Origin: Lentisphaerota bacterium
Lineage (GTDB): Bacteria > Verrucomicrobiota > Lentisphaeria > Oligosphaerales > JABHEG01
Length of the DNA stretch: 36,408 bases
Assembly (NCBI GenBank): GCA_018676675.1
Contig: JABHEG010000215.1
Location: forward strand, 1-36,408
Reading direction: 5' to 3'
The position numbers were made by a program, and so were the translations under genes. Under the pieces are notes generated by a model, which worked only from the letters and a program-made list of their open reading frames with translations, searched no databases and had not been told where the DNA came from. Shown one piece after another: positions 26,019-33,662 of the stretch. Each line of letters begins with the position of its first letter. Within the stretch, counting starts at the first letter, position 1.

Positions 26019-27134
26019 TTACCAAATCCTTGAATCCGGAACATCGGTCCAGGCGCCCTCCTGGAGCATCGACTCCTGACTCATCAGCCCCGGCATGGTC
26101 ATATCCATTGCTTCATGGATCCCGATCTCAGGTGGGCGTTTGCCCTGAATAGACTCGACGAAATCACAGATCTCGAAGTAATCGCCGCCCCCGTGTCCTG
26201 CCTTTTTGGCCGTCTCGCTGGCATTACGCCACATGTCGGGCAGGAACTCCTCCTCAAGCTCGCTCAGATCGCTCCATGTATGTGTGTTTTCGGAGTGTGA
26301 TCTGAGCCAGATCCGGTTCTTCTCCCCAGGGGCTCGGGCGGACTCGTAGCAGCCTTCAGTGCCCTGGAGTTGGTAGTTGGCCATCGAGTGTGGACGATCG
26401 GAGAGCATGTCAACGCGGATTTTGACCAATCCCCCGCGGGCCATCTGGCACAGCATGACGGTCGAGTCGTCGTTCTCGTAGATGTCATTCCGTGGGTCTC
26501 GGTAGTGGTGTCCACTCCCGGCGCTGCACACGCGGATAACGCGGTCGCCATCCATCCACTGGAGAATCGGGCCCAAGCTGTGTGTCCCATAGGTAACTCC
26601 GGCGACACCGGTTTGCCAGCGTCGTCGCCACACGGTCTTTTCGTTCAGTTCCTTGAGTTCGTGGAGGTACTCCCCTTCGGCGTAATAGGGGACACCAAGG
26701 AGGCCGCGGCGCACAATTTCCCGGATCAGGACATTGGGTTTCATGTAGGTGAAGTTCTCGGCCATCATGTAGGTGGCCTTCGAGGATTTCTCTGCTTCCA
26801 CGAGCTTCCTGCATACATCCACAGACACCCCGGCAGTCACCTCACTCAGTACGTGGATGCCCTGATTGAGGGCCAGAATCGCCTGGGGCGCGTGGAACTG
26901 CATTGGCGTCCCGATGATGACCGCGTCCAGGTCAGACTGGGCGATCATCTCTTCATAGTGTGTGAACATGTCGTCGGCCCCGAGGGCCTCGGCAGCCCCT
27001 GGGAGGGCGTCCGCGTTGACATCACACACAGCCCGGATATTGACACACTCCAAGGCGTCGCAAGCGGCCCGGAAGCTGGCCCCCCGGCCACAGGCCCCGA
27101 CGATACCCAGATTTATCTGTTCTAAGACACCCAT
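26019..27134 (-). CDS. Gfo/Idh/MocA-family oxidoreductase
   Basis: A 371-residue NAD(P)-dependent sugar or cyclitol dehydrogenase. The Rossmann nucleotide site is NLGIVGACGRGASF near the N-terminus, followed by CDVNADAL and the DLDAVIIGTPMQFHAPQAILAL strand-helix typical of the family. The usual EKP motif is replaced by SEVTAGVS. The C-terminal half contains the mixed sheet domain with GVTYGTHSLGPILQWM, where the histidine is in the common catalytic position. The start at 27134 (MGVLEQINLGIVG) has AGGA upstream; the frame is open further, but those residues are not family-like. It is the first gene of a three-gene operon with the unrecognised protein and DUF4838. Confidence 0.9.
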   Translation of the reverse strand: MGVLEQINLGIVGACGRGASFRAACDALECVNIRAVCDVNADALPGAAEALGADDMFTHYEEMIAQSDLDAVIIGTPMQFHAPQAILALNQGIHVLSEVTAGVSVDVCRKLVEAEKSSKATYMMAENFTYMKPNVLIREIVRRGLLGVPYYAEGEYLHELKELNEKTVWRRRWQTGVAGVTYGTHSLGPILQWMDGDRVIRVCSAGSGHHYRDPRNDIYENDDSTVMLCQMARGGLVKIRVDMLSDRPHSMANYQLQGTEGCYESARAPGEKNRIWLRSHSENTHTWSDLSELEEEFLPDMWRNASETAKKAGHGGGDYFEICDFVESIQGKRPPEIGIHEAMDMTMPGLMSQESMLQEGAWTDVPDSRIW

Positions 27135-27416
27135 AGAAATTCCTGTCCATCGTGTTTCGCGGTGAGAACGACACTTTTCCGGCCGGCTGTATGTTAGATC
27201 TCTCCCGGGAACTCCGCAAGCTGGCTCAGTGCAAAGATCAGGCGGGCACAGAGGCAACGCGAGGCGTGTTGACAGGTCGTTAGACGTACGCGATGGTACA
27301 TGCCTTTCCCCGGTCTCCTGGTAGTGGATCCCAGAGCAGTATTGGTGATGATGTCAGACGACCGAAAATGTTCCGGTGAGCCGTCCCGTTCAGCCTGTGC
27401 TTCCTCCCCGAGCCGG

Positions 27417-28304
27417 ATGCTACATTCCTGGCTGGAGCTGATTCGTGTTCCCAACCTTCTTACCGTTCCCGGAGATCCCCTGGCAGGATTCTTGTTGGCG
27501 GGTGGGAAAGGTGGAGAGGGAGCCTGTGTGCTGGCCATGGCATCAGCCATGTGTTTCTATGTGTTGGGACTCATCACGAACGACCTTCGCGATCTGGCTG
27601 AAGACGCAGAAAAACGTCCGCAGCGACCGCTCCCAAGTGGGCGAGTTCCCTTGCTTCAGGCTCGGTTGACAGCTTGGTTATTGGGTTGTGGCGGGCTCAT
27701 CTGTGCGGCCTTTGCCGGGGGCATGGTGCCAATCAGCGCAGTTGTGTTGCTGGCTTTGGTACTGATCTACAACCGGTGGACCAAAGGGCGCCGAGGGATT
27801 GGTCCCCTGACGATGGGCCTGTGCCGAGGCATGAGCGTCCTCCTGGGGGCTGCTGCGGGAGCGGGAAGCTCCGGGGTGTTGTCCGGGGCACTCGTCCTCG
27901 CAGCAACAACCGTCGTCTACATCGCTGTGGTGACGGCCATCGCGGCAGGGGAAACCGGAACTCAGCAGCTGGGGCAGAGACGTCTTCTGCCGTTGGTGAC
28001 GCTTGGAGTCGGTGGTTTTGCCTTCTGGCGGGTACTGGCGGGATTCTCCATCAACCCGATCGCTGTGGTCCCGTTCCTCGGAGCGATTGCGGTATGCATG
28101 CTGGTAGCGCGGGCGCTGCGCGGAAGCGTTGCCCCGACGATCTGTCAACGATGCATCGGCAAACTGATCGGTGTGCTCATCCTGATGCAGGCCGCCGCTG
28201 CAGCGGCCACTGTTGAGGGTTGCGGTGGAGTGGTCCTTGCTGTCGGGGGAGGGGGGCTGTGGTGGGCGTTCACACGGCTTGGGCGCTGGTTCTACTCAAG
28301 CTGA
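27417..28304 (+). CDS. eboC: UbiA-like prenyltransferase EboC
   Basis: A 295-residue membrane protein with about eight hydrophobic helices, of the UbiA prenyltransferase superfamily. The first Asp-rich motif is present as N55-D63 (NDLRDLAED), followed by KRPQRPLPSGRV. The stretch IGPLTMGLCRGMSVLLGAAAG matches the EboC branch (usually GPLNMGLCRGxNLLLG). The second Asp-rich region is changed: YNRW in place of YDxW, then a GETGTQQLG loop. I use ATG 27417, where the LELIRVPNLLT segment starts; starts at 27348 or 27351 are possible, and none has a strong ribosome binding site. It would transfer an isoprenoid onto a small acceptor at the membrane. It heads the ebo cluster, diverging from the oxidoreductase operon. 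Confidence 0.85.
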   Translation: MLHSWLELIRVPNLLTVPGDPLAGFLLAGGKGGEGACVLAMASAMCFYVLGLITNDLRDLAEDAEKRPQRPLPSGRVPLLQARLTAWLLGCGGLICAAFAGGMVPISAVVLLALVLIYNRWTKGRRGIGPLTMGLCRGMSVLLGAAAGAGSSGVLSGALVLAATTVVYIAVVTAIAAGETGTQQLGQRRLLPLVTLGVGGFAFWRVLAGFSINPIAVVPFLGAIAVCMLVARALRGSVAPTICQRCIGKLIGVLILMQAAAAAATVEGCGGVVLAVGGGGLWWAFTRLGRWFYSS

Positions 28305-28416
28305 CGGGGCACTGAGAGTGAAGGCGAGATCCTCAGGCTGCGTGGCTTTGCAGGGGGAACCGGTCAACCATTCAGATCGTCGTTGACACCGGACGTTTGC
28401 GCATCACATTGACAGG

Positions 28417-29721
28417 ATGCCTACGGCTTCCCGCATCCTCGTTGTACAAGTGGCTGGACTCGGTTTCGATACGGCTGCGAAGCTCCCTCAGGAAGAGCTT
28501 CAGTTCGCCCCGGTCAAGACCGTGTTCCCTGCTCTTACCTGCCCTTTTCAGGCCAGCTTTCGGACGGCAGCGCCTCCTGCCACTCACGGGATGATTGCCA
28601 ACGGGCTCTACGGCCGCGATCTCCGCAAGGTGATGTTTTGGGAGCAGTCTTCCGGACTGGTGCAGGGCGAACGTATTTGGGACCAGTACCGGCAGATGGA
28701 CAAACGGGTCGGGATGCTGTTCTGGCAACAAAGCCTGGGGGAGACCGTTGATGTTGTTCTCTCACCGGCCCCGATCCATCTACATAGTGGAGGCATGGTG
28801 CAGGACTGCTACTGTCAGCCTGCATGGTTGTACGGAAAGCTGAAGAAGCAGATCGGGCGCCCCTTCAAATTGCGTCACTACTGGGGGCCGCTCGCGTCGG
28901 CTAAGGCTGGAGACTGGATCGCGGATGCCACCTGCCGTGTACTCACTGATGAACGGCTCGCCCTGGATCTTTGCTTTACCTACCTTCCCACCCTTGACTA
29001 TGCCTTCCAGCGGCACGGTCCTGACGCCGTGAAGAGCCAGGCAGCTTCTGCGTGCTTGACGTCCCAACTTGCACGGCTGTTGCAGGCAGCTGAGAATGCC
29101 GGATGGGACCTGTTGGTTGTCGGCGATTACGCGATCGGCCCCGCCGCTGACGGAGGGGCGATCTTTCCGAACAGATTGTTGGCGAAAGAGGGCCTCTTGG
29201 AGACGCGGAACGTGAAGGGGAAGCGATACCCCGATCTGCATGCGAGCCGCGCATTCGCGATGGTCGATCATGAGATCGCTCATGTCTACGCGTCTGACGT
29301 GGATGCGGCAACACGGGCTGAGACGCTGTTCGCCGCCGTCCCGGGTGTCGCTGACGTCCTCACTACAGCTCGCCACGACGAATTTGGTGTTGCACACGCC
29401 AACACCGGAGAGCTCATCCTGATTGGAGAGCCAGGCTGCTGGTTCGCGTATCCCTGGTGGACAGACCGTCGGGATGCACCCGACTACGCGACGCATATCG
29501 ATATTCACAACAAGCCGGGGTTCGATCCCTGCGAGCTCTCTTGGTCATGGTGGCCTCCGGGAGTGAGCCTTGACACGAAACGGGTCAAGGGGACTCACGG
29601 GAGGACGGGGCCAGGACGCGATGTCTCCTGGGCAAGCACTATGCCGATGCCGTTTGATGAACAACCGACAACCGTCACTGATGTGGCGGCGTGTCTGAGA
29701 CGTATTCTGGAGGGAGCATGA
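28417..29721 (+). CDS. eboF: EboF-like alkaline phosphatase superfamily hydrolase
   Basis: A 434-residue metal-dependent phosphohydrolase of the nucleotide pyrophosphatase/phosphodiesterase branch. The nucleophile is Thr41 in FPALTCPFQASF, followed by HGMIANGLYGRDL. Blocks typical of the ebo-associated branch are FWEQSSGLVQGERIWD, WGPLASAKAGDWIADA and TYLPTLDYAFQRHGPD, the last carrying metal-binding Asp and His; VVGDYAIGP and VDHEIAHVY carry further ligands. The position of the first metal-ligand Asp of classical enzymes is occupied by Gln11 (VVQVAGL). It lies 112 bases after eboC and overlaps eboD by four bases (ATGA). The expected substrate is a phosphorylated or nucleotide-linked intermediate of the ebo product. 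Confidence 0.85.
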   Translation: MPTASRILVVQVAGLGFDTAAKLPQEELQFAPVKTVFPALTCPFQASFRTAAPPATHGMIANGLYGRDLRKVMFWEQSSGLVQGERIWDQYRQMDKRVGMLFWQQSLGETVDVVLSPAPIHLHSGGMVQDCYCQPAWLYGKLKKQIGRPFKLRHYWGPLASAKAGDWIADATCRVLTDERLALDLCFTYLPTLDYAFQRHGPDAVKSQAASACLTSQLARLLQAAENAGWDLLVVGDYAIGPAADGGAIFPNRLLAKEGLLETRNVKGKRYPDLHASRAFAMVDHEIAHVYASDVDAATRAETLFAAVPGVADVLTTARHDEFGVAHANTGELILIGEPGCWFAYPWWTDRRDAPDYATHIDIHNKPGFDPCELSWSWWPPGVSLDTKRVKGTHGRTGPGRDVSWASTMPMPFDEQPTTVTDVAACLRRILEGA

Positions 29722-30953
29722 TTGCTCAGAATAAGCCCCCGCACCACGATCCCGCGATCGAGTCCGGGACGGCCCCCCCGTGCGAGACATACACACAACG
29801 CATTTCCGTGCCCTTCGAGTATCCGGTCCACTTCGGGCACGCCGTCTTTTCACCGGGGAACACGGTGCTGGTTGATGCGATAGATCGTCTGAAAGAGTGT
29901 CGAGCACACCGAGTCGTCGTATACCTGGATGATGGCCTGGTGGCGGCGCGCCCGGATCTCATCCATCAGGTCACGACTTACTTCCACGAGTACCAGGATC
30001 GCCTTGAGTTGTGCGGGATGCCAAATGTCGTGCGGGGGGGAGAGTCTGCAAAGCGCGGCTGGGAGGCCGTGAGTGAAGTGATGTGGACGATCGGGAATCT
30101 CCACCTTGATCGTCAGAGCGTGGTCATGGTTGCAGGCGGCGGCGCGTTACTGGACATGATCGGGTTCGCGGCCTCGCTTGTGCACCGTGGCCTGCGTGTG
30201 GTCCGGCTACCTTCAACCGTTCTTGCACAGAACGATGCGGGGGTCGGGGTGAAAAACGGCATGGATGAACACGGAATGAAGAATTTCGTGGGCACGTTTT
30301 CTCCGCCGTTTGCGGTGGTGAACGACTACGATCTGTTGAGCACACTAGCAGACCGTGACTGGATCGGCGGCGTGGCAGAGGCCTTCAAGGTCGCGATCAT
30401 CAAAGACGCCGAGTTCTTCAGCTTCCTCTGCCGTCACGCGAAGGAGTTGCGGGAACGTGATGCGGCTACCATGGAGCACCTTGTTCATCACTGTGCGGTC
30501 TTGCACCTCGAGCACATCAGGACCGGCGGTGACCCGTTCGAGTTCGGTTCGGCTCGGCCGCTGGATTTCGGCCACTGGGCCGCCCATCGCATCGAGAGCA
30601 TGACGGGCTACCGGATTGGTCATGGACAAGCCGTGGCGATCGGGATCGCGCTGGACTCTCACTACGCCATGGTTGAGAAGCTGATAACACCGTTCGACTT
30701 TGAGCGGATCGTGACTGCCCTGGGTGAATGCGGACTCCCAATCTGGGACAAATGTCTGGACGAACGGAACGAGGTCGGCGGACTGGTGATTGTGGATGGT
30801 ATCGAGCAGTTCCGCGAACACCTTGGGGGACGTCTGTGCATAACGCTGCCAGATGGGATTGGGCGTCGGCGTGAGGTCCATCACATTGATGTGGGACGCG
30901 TGGGAGATGCTGTAGACTGCCTGCGCACTCTTTCCCTGGAGGAGGCATCGTGA
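29718..30953 (+). CDS. eboD: EboD, 3-dehydroquinate synthase-like sugar phosphate cyclase
   Basis: A 411-residue member of the sugar phosphate cyclase superfamily, which converts a phosphorylated sugar to a cyclitol or cyclohexanone using NAD and zinc. The NAD-binding VAGGGALLDMIGFAAS and LPSTVLAQNDAGVGVKNG blocks are intact. The zinc ligands are Glu221 (GGVAEAFK), His286 (FGHWAAHRIE) and His302 (IGHGQAVAIG). The start at 29718 overlaps the eboF stop in ATGA, after GGAGGGAG. In place of the strict dehydroquinate synthase pattern it follows the EboD branch (GMKNFVGTFSPPFAVVNDYDLL). It overlaps eboE by four bases. The actual sugar phosphate is unknown. Confidence 0.92.
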   Translation: MIAQNKPPHHDPAIESGTAPPCETYTQRISVPFEYPVHFGHAVFSPGNTVLVDAIDRLKECRAHRVVVYLDDGLVAARPDLIHQVTTYFHEYQDRLELCGMPNVVRGGESAKRGWEAVSEVMWTIGNLHLDRQSVVMVAGGGALLDMIGFAASLVHRGLRVVRLPSTVLAQNDAGVGVKNGMDEHGMKNFVGTFSPPFAVVNDYDLLSTLADRDWIGGVAEAFKVAIIKDAEFFSFLCRHAKELRERDAATMEHLVHHCAVLHLEHIRTGGDPFEFGSARPLDFGHWAAHRIESMTGYRIGHGQAVAIGIALDSHYAMVEKLITPFDFERIVTALGECGLPIWDKCLDERNEVGGLVIVDGIEQFREHLGGRLCITLPDGIGRRREVHHIDVGRVGDAVDCLRTLSLEEAS

Positions 30954-32143
30954 TCGCCCAGACGCCCCCGCCAATCCATCTGACCTATTGCCTGAATGTG
31001 CATCCGGGGGAGACGTGGGAGGAGAACTTCGAAGCCATTCGAACGAAGGCTGTCACCGTCCGGAATAAGGTGAACGCGCCGGGTAGATTCGGGCTTGGCT
31101 TGCGTCTGAGCTGCCAAGCAGCGGACCAGTTGGTTGATCCCGGGCAACTTCGCTGCTTCCGCGACTTCCTCGCGGCGAACGAGCTCTATGCATTCACCGT
31201 CAATGGATTCCCCTATGGCCAGTTCCATCAGACCTCGGTCAAAGATCGGGTCTATGCCCCTGACTGGCGCAGCGATGAACGTGTTACGTACTCCAAGACT
31301 CTCGGTGACGTCATGGCCGGAATCCTGCCCGAGGGGGTGAGTGGGAGCATATCAACCGTACCGGGATCCTATGGCCCATGGATCACCTGTGACCGCGACG
31401 TGATCAAGATGGCCGAGAACCTCGCTGAAACAGCCGTGCACTTCCACGGCATCCGGAACCGGACGGGACAGGATGTGGTGCTCGCCCTGGAGCCTGAACC
31501 GGATTGCTTCCTGGGCACGATGGCCGATGTAGAGGCGTTCTTCTCCGGGGCTCTTCTGGCGCACGGGAGCGCCTGGGTGCGGAAACGTCTGGGTGTCTCC
31601 CTGGAAACTGCGGAACAGATTGTGCGTGACCATGTCGGCCTCTGCCTGGATACGGCTCACATGGCGGTCGAGTTCGAGGACCTCGGGGGCGTTTTTGGCA
31701 GGGCGCGAGCGCTCGGAATGCGCCTGGCGAAAGTCCATCTGAGCGCGGCCCTCTCCGTATTGCCGCAGCGCGATGCGGCCTCTGCTCTTACCCCGTTCGT
31801 TGAGGAAGTGTACCTGCATCAGGTGCGGATGCGCGGGGCGGACGGGAGCACAGAGACATTCGCTGATCTGGATGCCGCGATCACGCACGCTGAGCAAGGG
31901 GCGGGGCGCGAATGGCGCGTTCACTTCCACGTGCCCCTGTTCTTTGAGGAAGCCGGCGCCCTCCGCTCGACGACATACCTTTTTACACCGGAGGTGGTTG
32001 CCGAACTACGATCCGGCATCTGTCCGCATCTTGAGATTGAGACCTACACCTTCGGCGTGCTTCCACCAGCTTTGCAGGTGACCGACGTCACAGACGGGAT
32101 TGCCCGGGAGTACAAGTGGGTTCTGAACCACCTCTTCGGGTGA
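30950..32143 (+). CDS. eboE: EboE, xylose isomerase-like TIM-barrel protein
   Basis: A 397-residue protein of the xylose isomerase-like TIM-barrel fold, named in databases as metabolite traffic protein EboE. The N-terminus HLTYCLNVHPGETWEENFE is the signature block. Acidic and histidine residues that could bind a metal occur in LALEPEPDCFLG (Glu), GLCLDTAHMAVEF (Asp, His), KVHLSAAL (His) and HFHVPLFFE (His). A GTG start overlaps the eboD stop (GTGA), preceded by GGAGG. The first residues MIAQxxPP closely resemble those of EboD. Relatives are linked to the export or maturation of the ebo product; whether it is an isomerase is not shown. Confidence 0.9.
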   Translation: MIAQTPPPIHLTYCLNVHPGETWEENFEAIRTKAVTVRNKVNAPGRFGLGLRLSCQAADQLVDPGQLRCFRDFLAANELYAFTVNGFPYGQFHQTSVKDRVYAPDWRSDERVTYSKTLGDVMAGILPEGVSGSISTVPGSYGPWITCDRDVIKMAENLAETAVHFHGIRNRTGQDVVLALEPEPDCFLGTMADVEAFFSGALLAHGSAWVRKRLGVSLETAEQIVRDHVGLCLDTAHMAVEFEDLGGVFGRARALGMRLAKVHLSAALSVLPQRDAASALTPFVEEVYLHQVRMRGADGSTETFADLDAAITHAEQGAGREWRVHFHVPLFFEEAGALRSTTYLFTPEVVAELRSGICPHLEIETYTFGVLPPALQVTDVTDGIAREYKWVLNHLFG

Positions 32144-32160
32144 TGCCGCGTGCGGCCTGC

Positions 32161-32814
32161 TCAGGGGAGTAGGTCGTCGATCAGTACGGTGCAATTCCCT
32201 ACCATCACCTCATTCCCCACGACCTCCTTTTCGTGACCGGGGATGTATGCCAGGATCCGTCCGCCCCAGGGAGTGAACGTCTCATAGGCTTGCACAAACG
32301 TGCCCTCGTCCGTTGTTGTGGTCATGAGGACGGTTGTGGAGGCGGTCTGTTCAAGGTTGATGTAGATCTCGTCTTCCGGCAGGTCAATCGAGGTGAGTTT
32401 CGTACAGAGGGGATGGCGGCATTTGGCAACGTCGAGGCGATAGGGTCTGCGGGGATGGGTTGAGGCATCGAAGCCATCGGGGTCGTTGCCCCTGACCCAG
32501 CGGTGCCCGACGATCGCGCGCCACCAGTCACACGACCAAAACGCTGCACTGGCACCGTGCAGCAACAGCATACTGCCGCCAGCTTCCAGATAGGCCTTGA
32601 CGTTTGCTTCCCCCTGCTCGCTTGGTGGGGGGATATCGCATGCCCCGGCAATGAGATTGAGGATGATCAGGTCATATGTCTCTATGAGTCCGCCGGTCTC
32701 GAAACAGGACCAATCATCCTCGTGGAACTCGATGCTGTAACGATCTTTGATCTGGCTGTTGAGGACGCGTCCACAATGCTTGCCATAGTGGTTATCTGCT
32801 GCGAAGAGGATCAT
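32161..32814 (-). CDS. ThuA-like domain protein
   Basis: A 217-residue cytoplasmic protein with the class I glutamine amidotransferase-like fold of the ThuA family (linked to trehalose and other sugar metabolism). Visible blocks are YDLIILNLIAG, EGGSM-like LEAGGSMLLLHGASAAFW, and WWRAIVGHRWVRGNDPDG, which match the ThuA layout of a glycine-rich strand, LHG and a following Trp/His segment. The amidotransferase catalytic cysteine is absent, as usual for ThuA. A good ribosome binding site (GGAGACAG) precedes the ATG. It converges on eboE (17 bases) and diverges from the DNA glycosylase gene. The substrate is unknown. Confidence 0.75.
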   Translation of the reverse strand: MILFAADNHYGKHCGRVLNSQIKDRYSIEFHEDDWSCFETGGLIETYDLIILNLIAGACDIPPPSEQGEANVKAYLEAGGSMLLLHGASAAFWSCDWWRAIVGHRWVRGNDPDGFDASTHPRRPYRLDVAKCRHPLCTKLTSIDLPEDEIYINLEQTASTTVLMTTTTDEGTFVQAYETFTPWGGRILAYIPGHEKEVVGNEVMVGNCTVLIDDLLP

Positions 32815-32960
32815 GTGCTTCTGTCTCCAACTGTGGTGGAAGAGGGCTTGCGCTATACTGTAGTCAAGTGAGGCCGGTTCTGCCGCATTCGCAACGACAG
32901 TTTTTGTGAGCGTGCGCCGACTGGTGATACAGTACGGCTCTTTGCCGGAATGGTGCGCGC

Positions 32961-33659
32961 ATGCTGACTCCTACCACAATCTTCGAGGTGCTGCTCGCGG
33001 CCTATGGTCCTCAGGGCTGGTGGCCGGTGGGCGTTGGGGAGGGGGATGGACGAGCAGCAGCGTATCATCCTCTCGACTTCGCTGTTCCACGGACGGATTC
33101 CGAGCGGTTCGAGATCTGCGTTGGCGCGATATTGACCCAGAACACAGCCTGGAGGAACGTAGAGAAGGCGTTGGTTTCACTGCATGCAGCGGGCGGGGTA
33201 CAGCCATCAGCCCTGCTGCGCATGCCTGACCAACAACTTGCAGACGCCATCCGGCCATCGGGCTACTTCAACGTCAAGTCCCGCAGGCTCAGAGTGTTCA
33301 CGGAGTTCTACCTTCTGTTGGCGGGGAGCGCCCCGACAAGGGAGGAGCTATTGAAGGTCTGGGGTGTTGGTCCCGAGACTGCTGACAGCATGTTGTTGTA
33401 CGCTTACGGCAGGCTGCACATGGTGATCGATGCCTACACACGGCGGATCTTCAGCCATCTCGGGGTGATATCGGAAACAGCCACCTATGATGACGTCGCG
33501 TCTGTCTGCGAGGCAGAACTCCCACGCGACGTTCCTGTCTACCAGGAGATGCATGCGTTGTTGGTCGCCCACGCGAAACGATACTACCAGCGCTTGCCCT
33601 ACGACGATCCTCTCTTCCCACAGGTATCCAGCGAAACCAACCGCAAGAATGAGGTATGA
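32961..33659 (+). CDS. HhH-GPD DNA glycosylase, MagIII-like endonuclease III relative
   Basis: A 232-residue base-excision repair protein. ILTQNTAWRNVEKAL and the helix-hairpin-helix VWGVGPETADSMLLYA, followed by the catalytic Asp157 (VIDAYTRRIF), identify the HhH-GPD superfamily. Glu139 takes the place of the catalytic lysine of endonuclease III, so it should be a monofunctional glycosylase without lyase activity. The four cysteines of the iron-sulfur loop are missing; the C-terminus contains one Cys only (VCEAEL). This fits the Helicobacter MagIII type, which removes 3-methyladenine. The next gene starts three bases after its stop and shares the transcript. Confidence 0.88.
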   Translation: MLTPTTIFEVLLAAYGPQGWWPVGVGEGDGRAAAYHPLDFAVPRTDSERFEICVGAILTQNTAWRNVEKALVSLHAAGGVQPSALLRMPDQQLADAIRPSGYFNVKSRRLRVFTEFYLLLAGSAPTREELLKVWGVGPETADSMLLYAYGRLHMVIDAYTRRIFSHLGVISETATYDDVASVCEAELPRDVPVYQEMHALLVAHAKRYYQRLPYDDPLFPQVSSETNRKNEV

Positions 33660-33662
33660 GCG

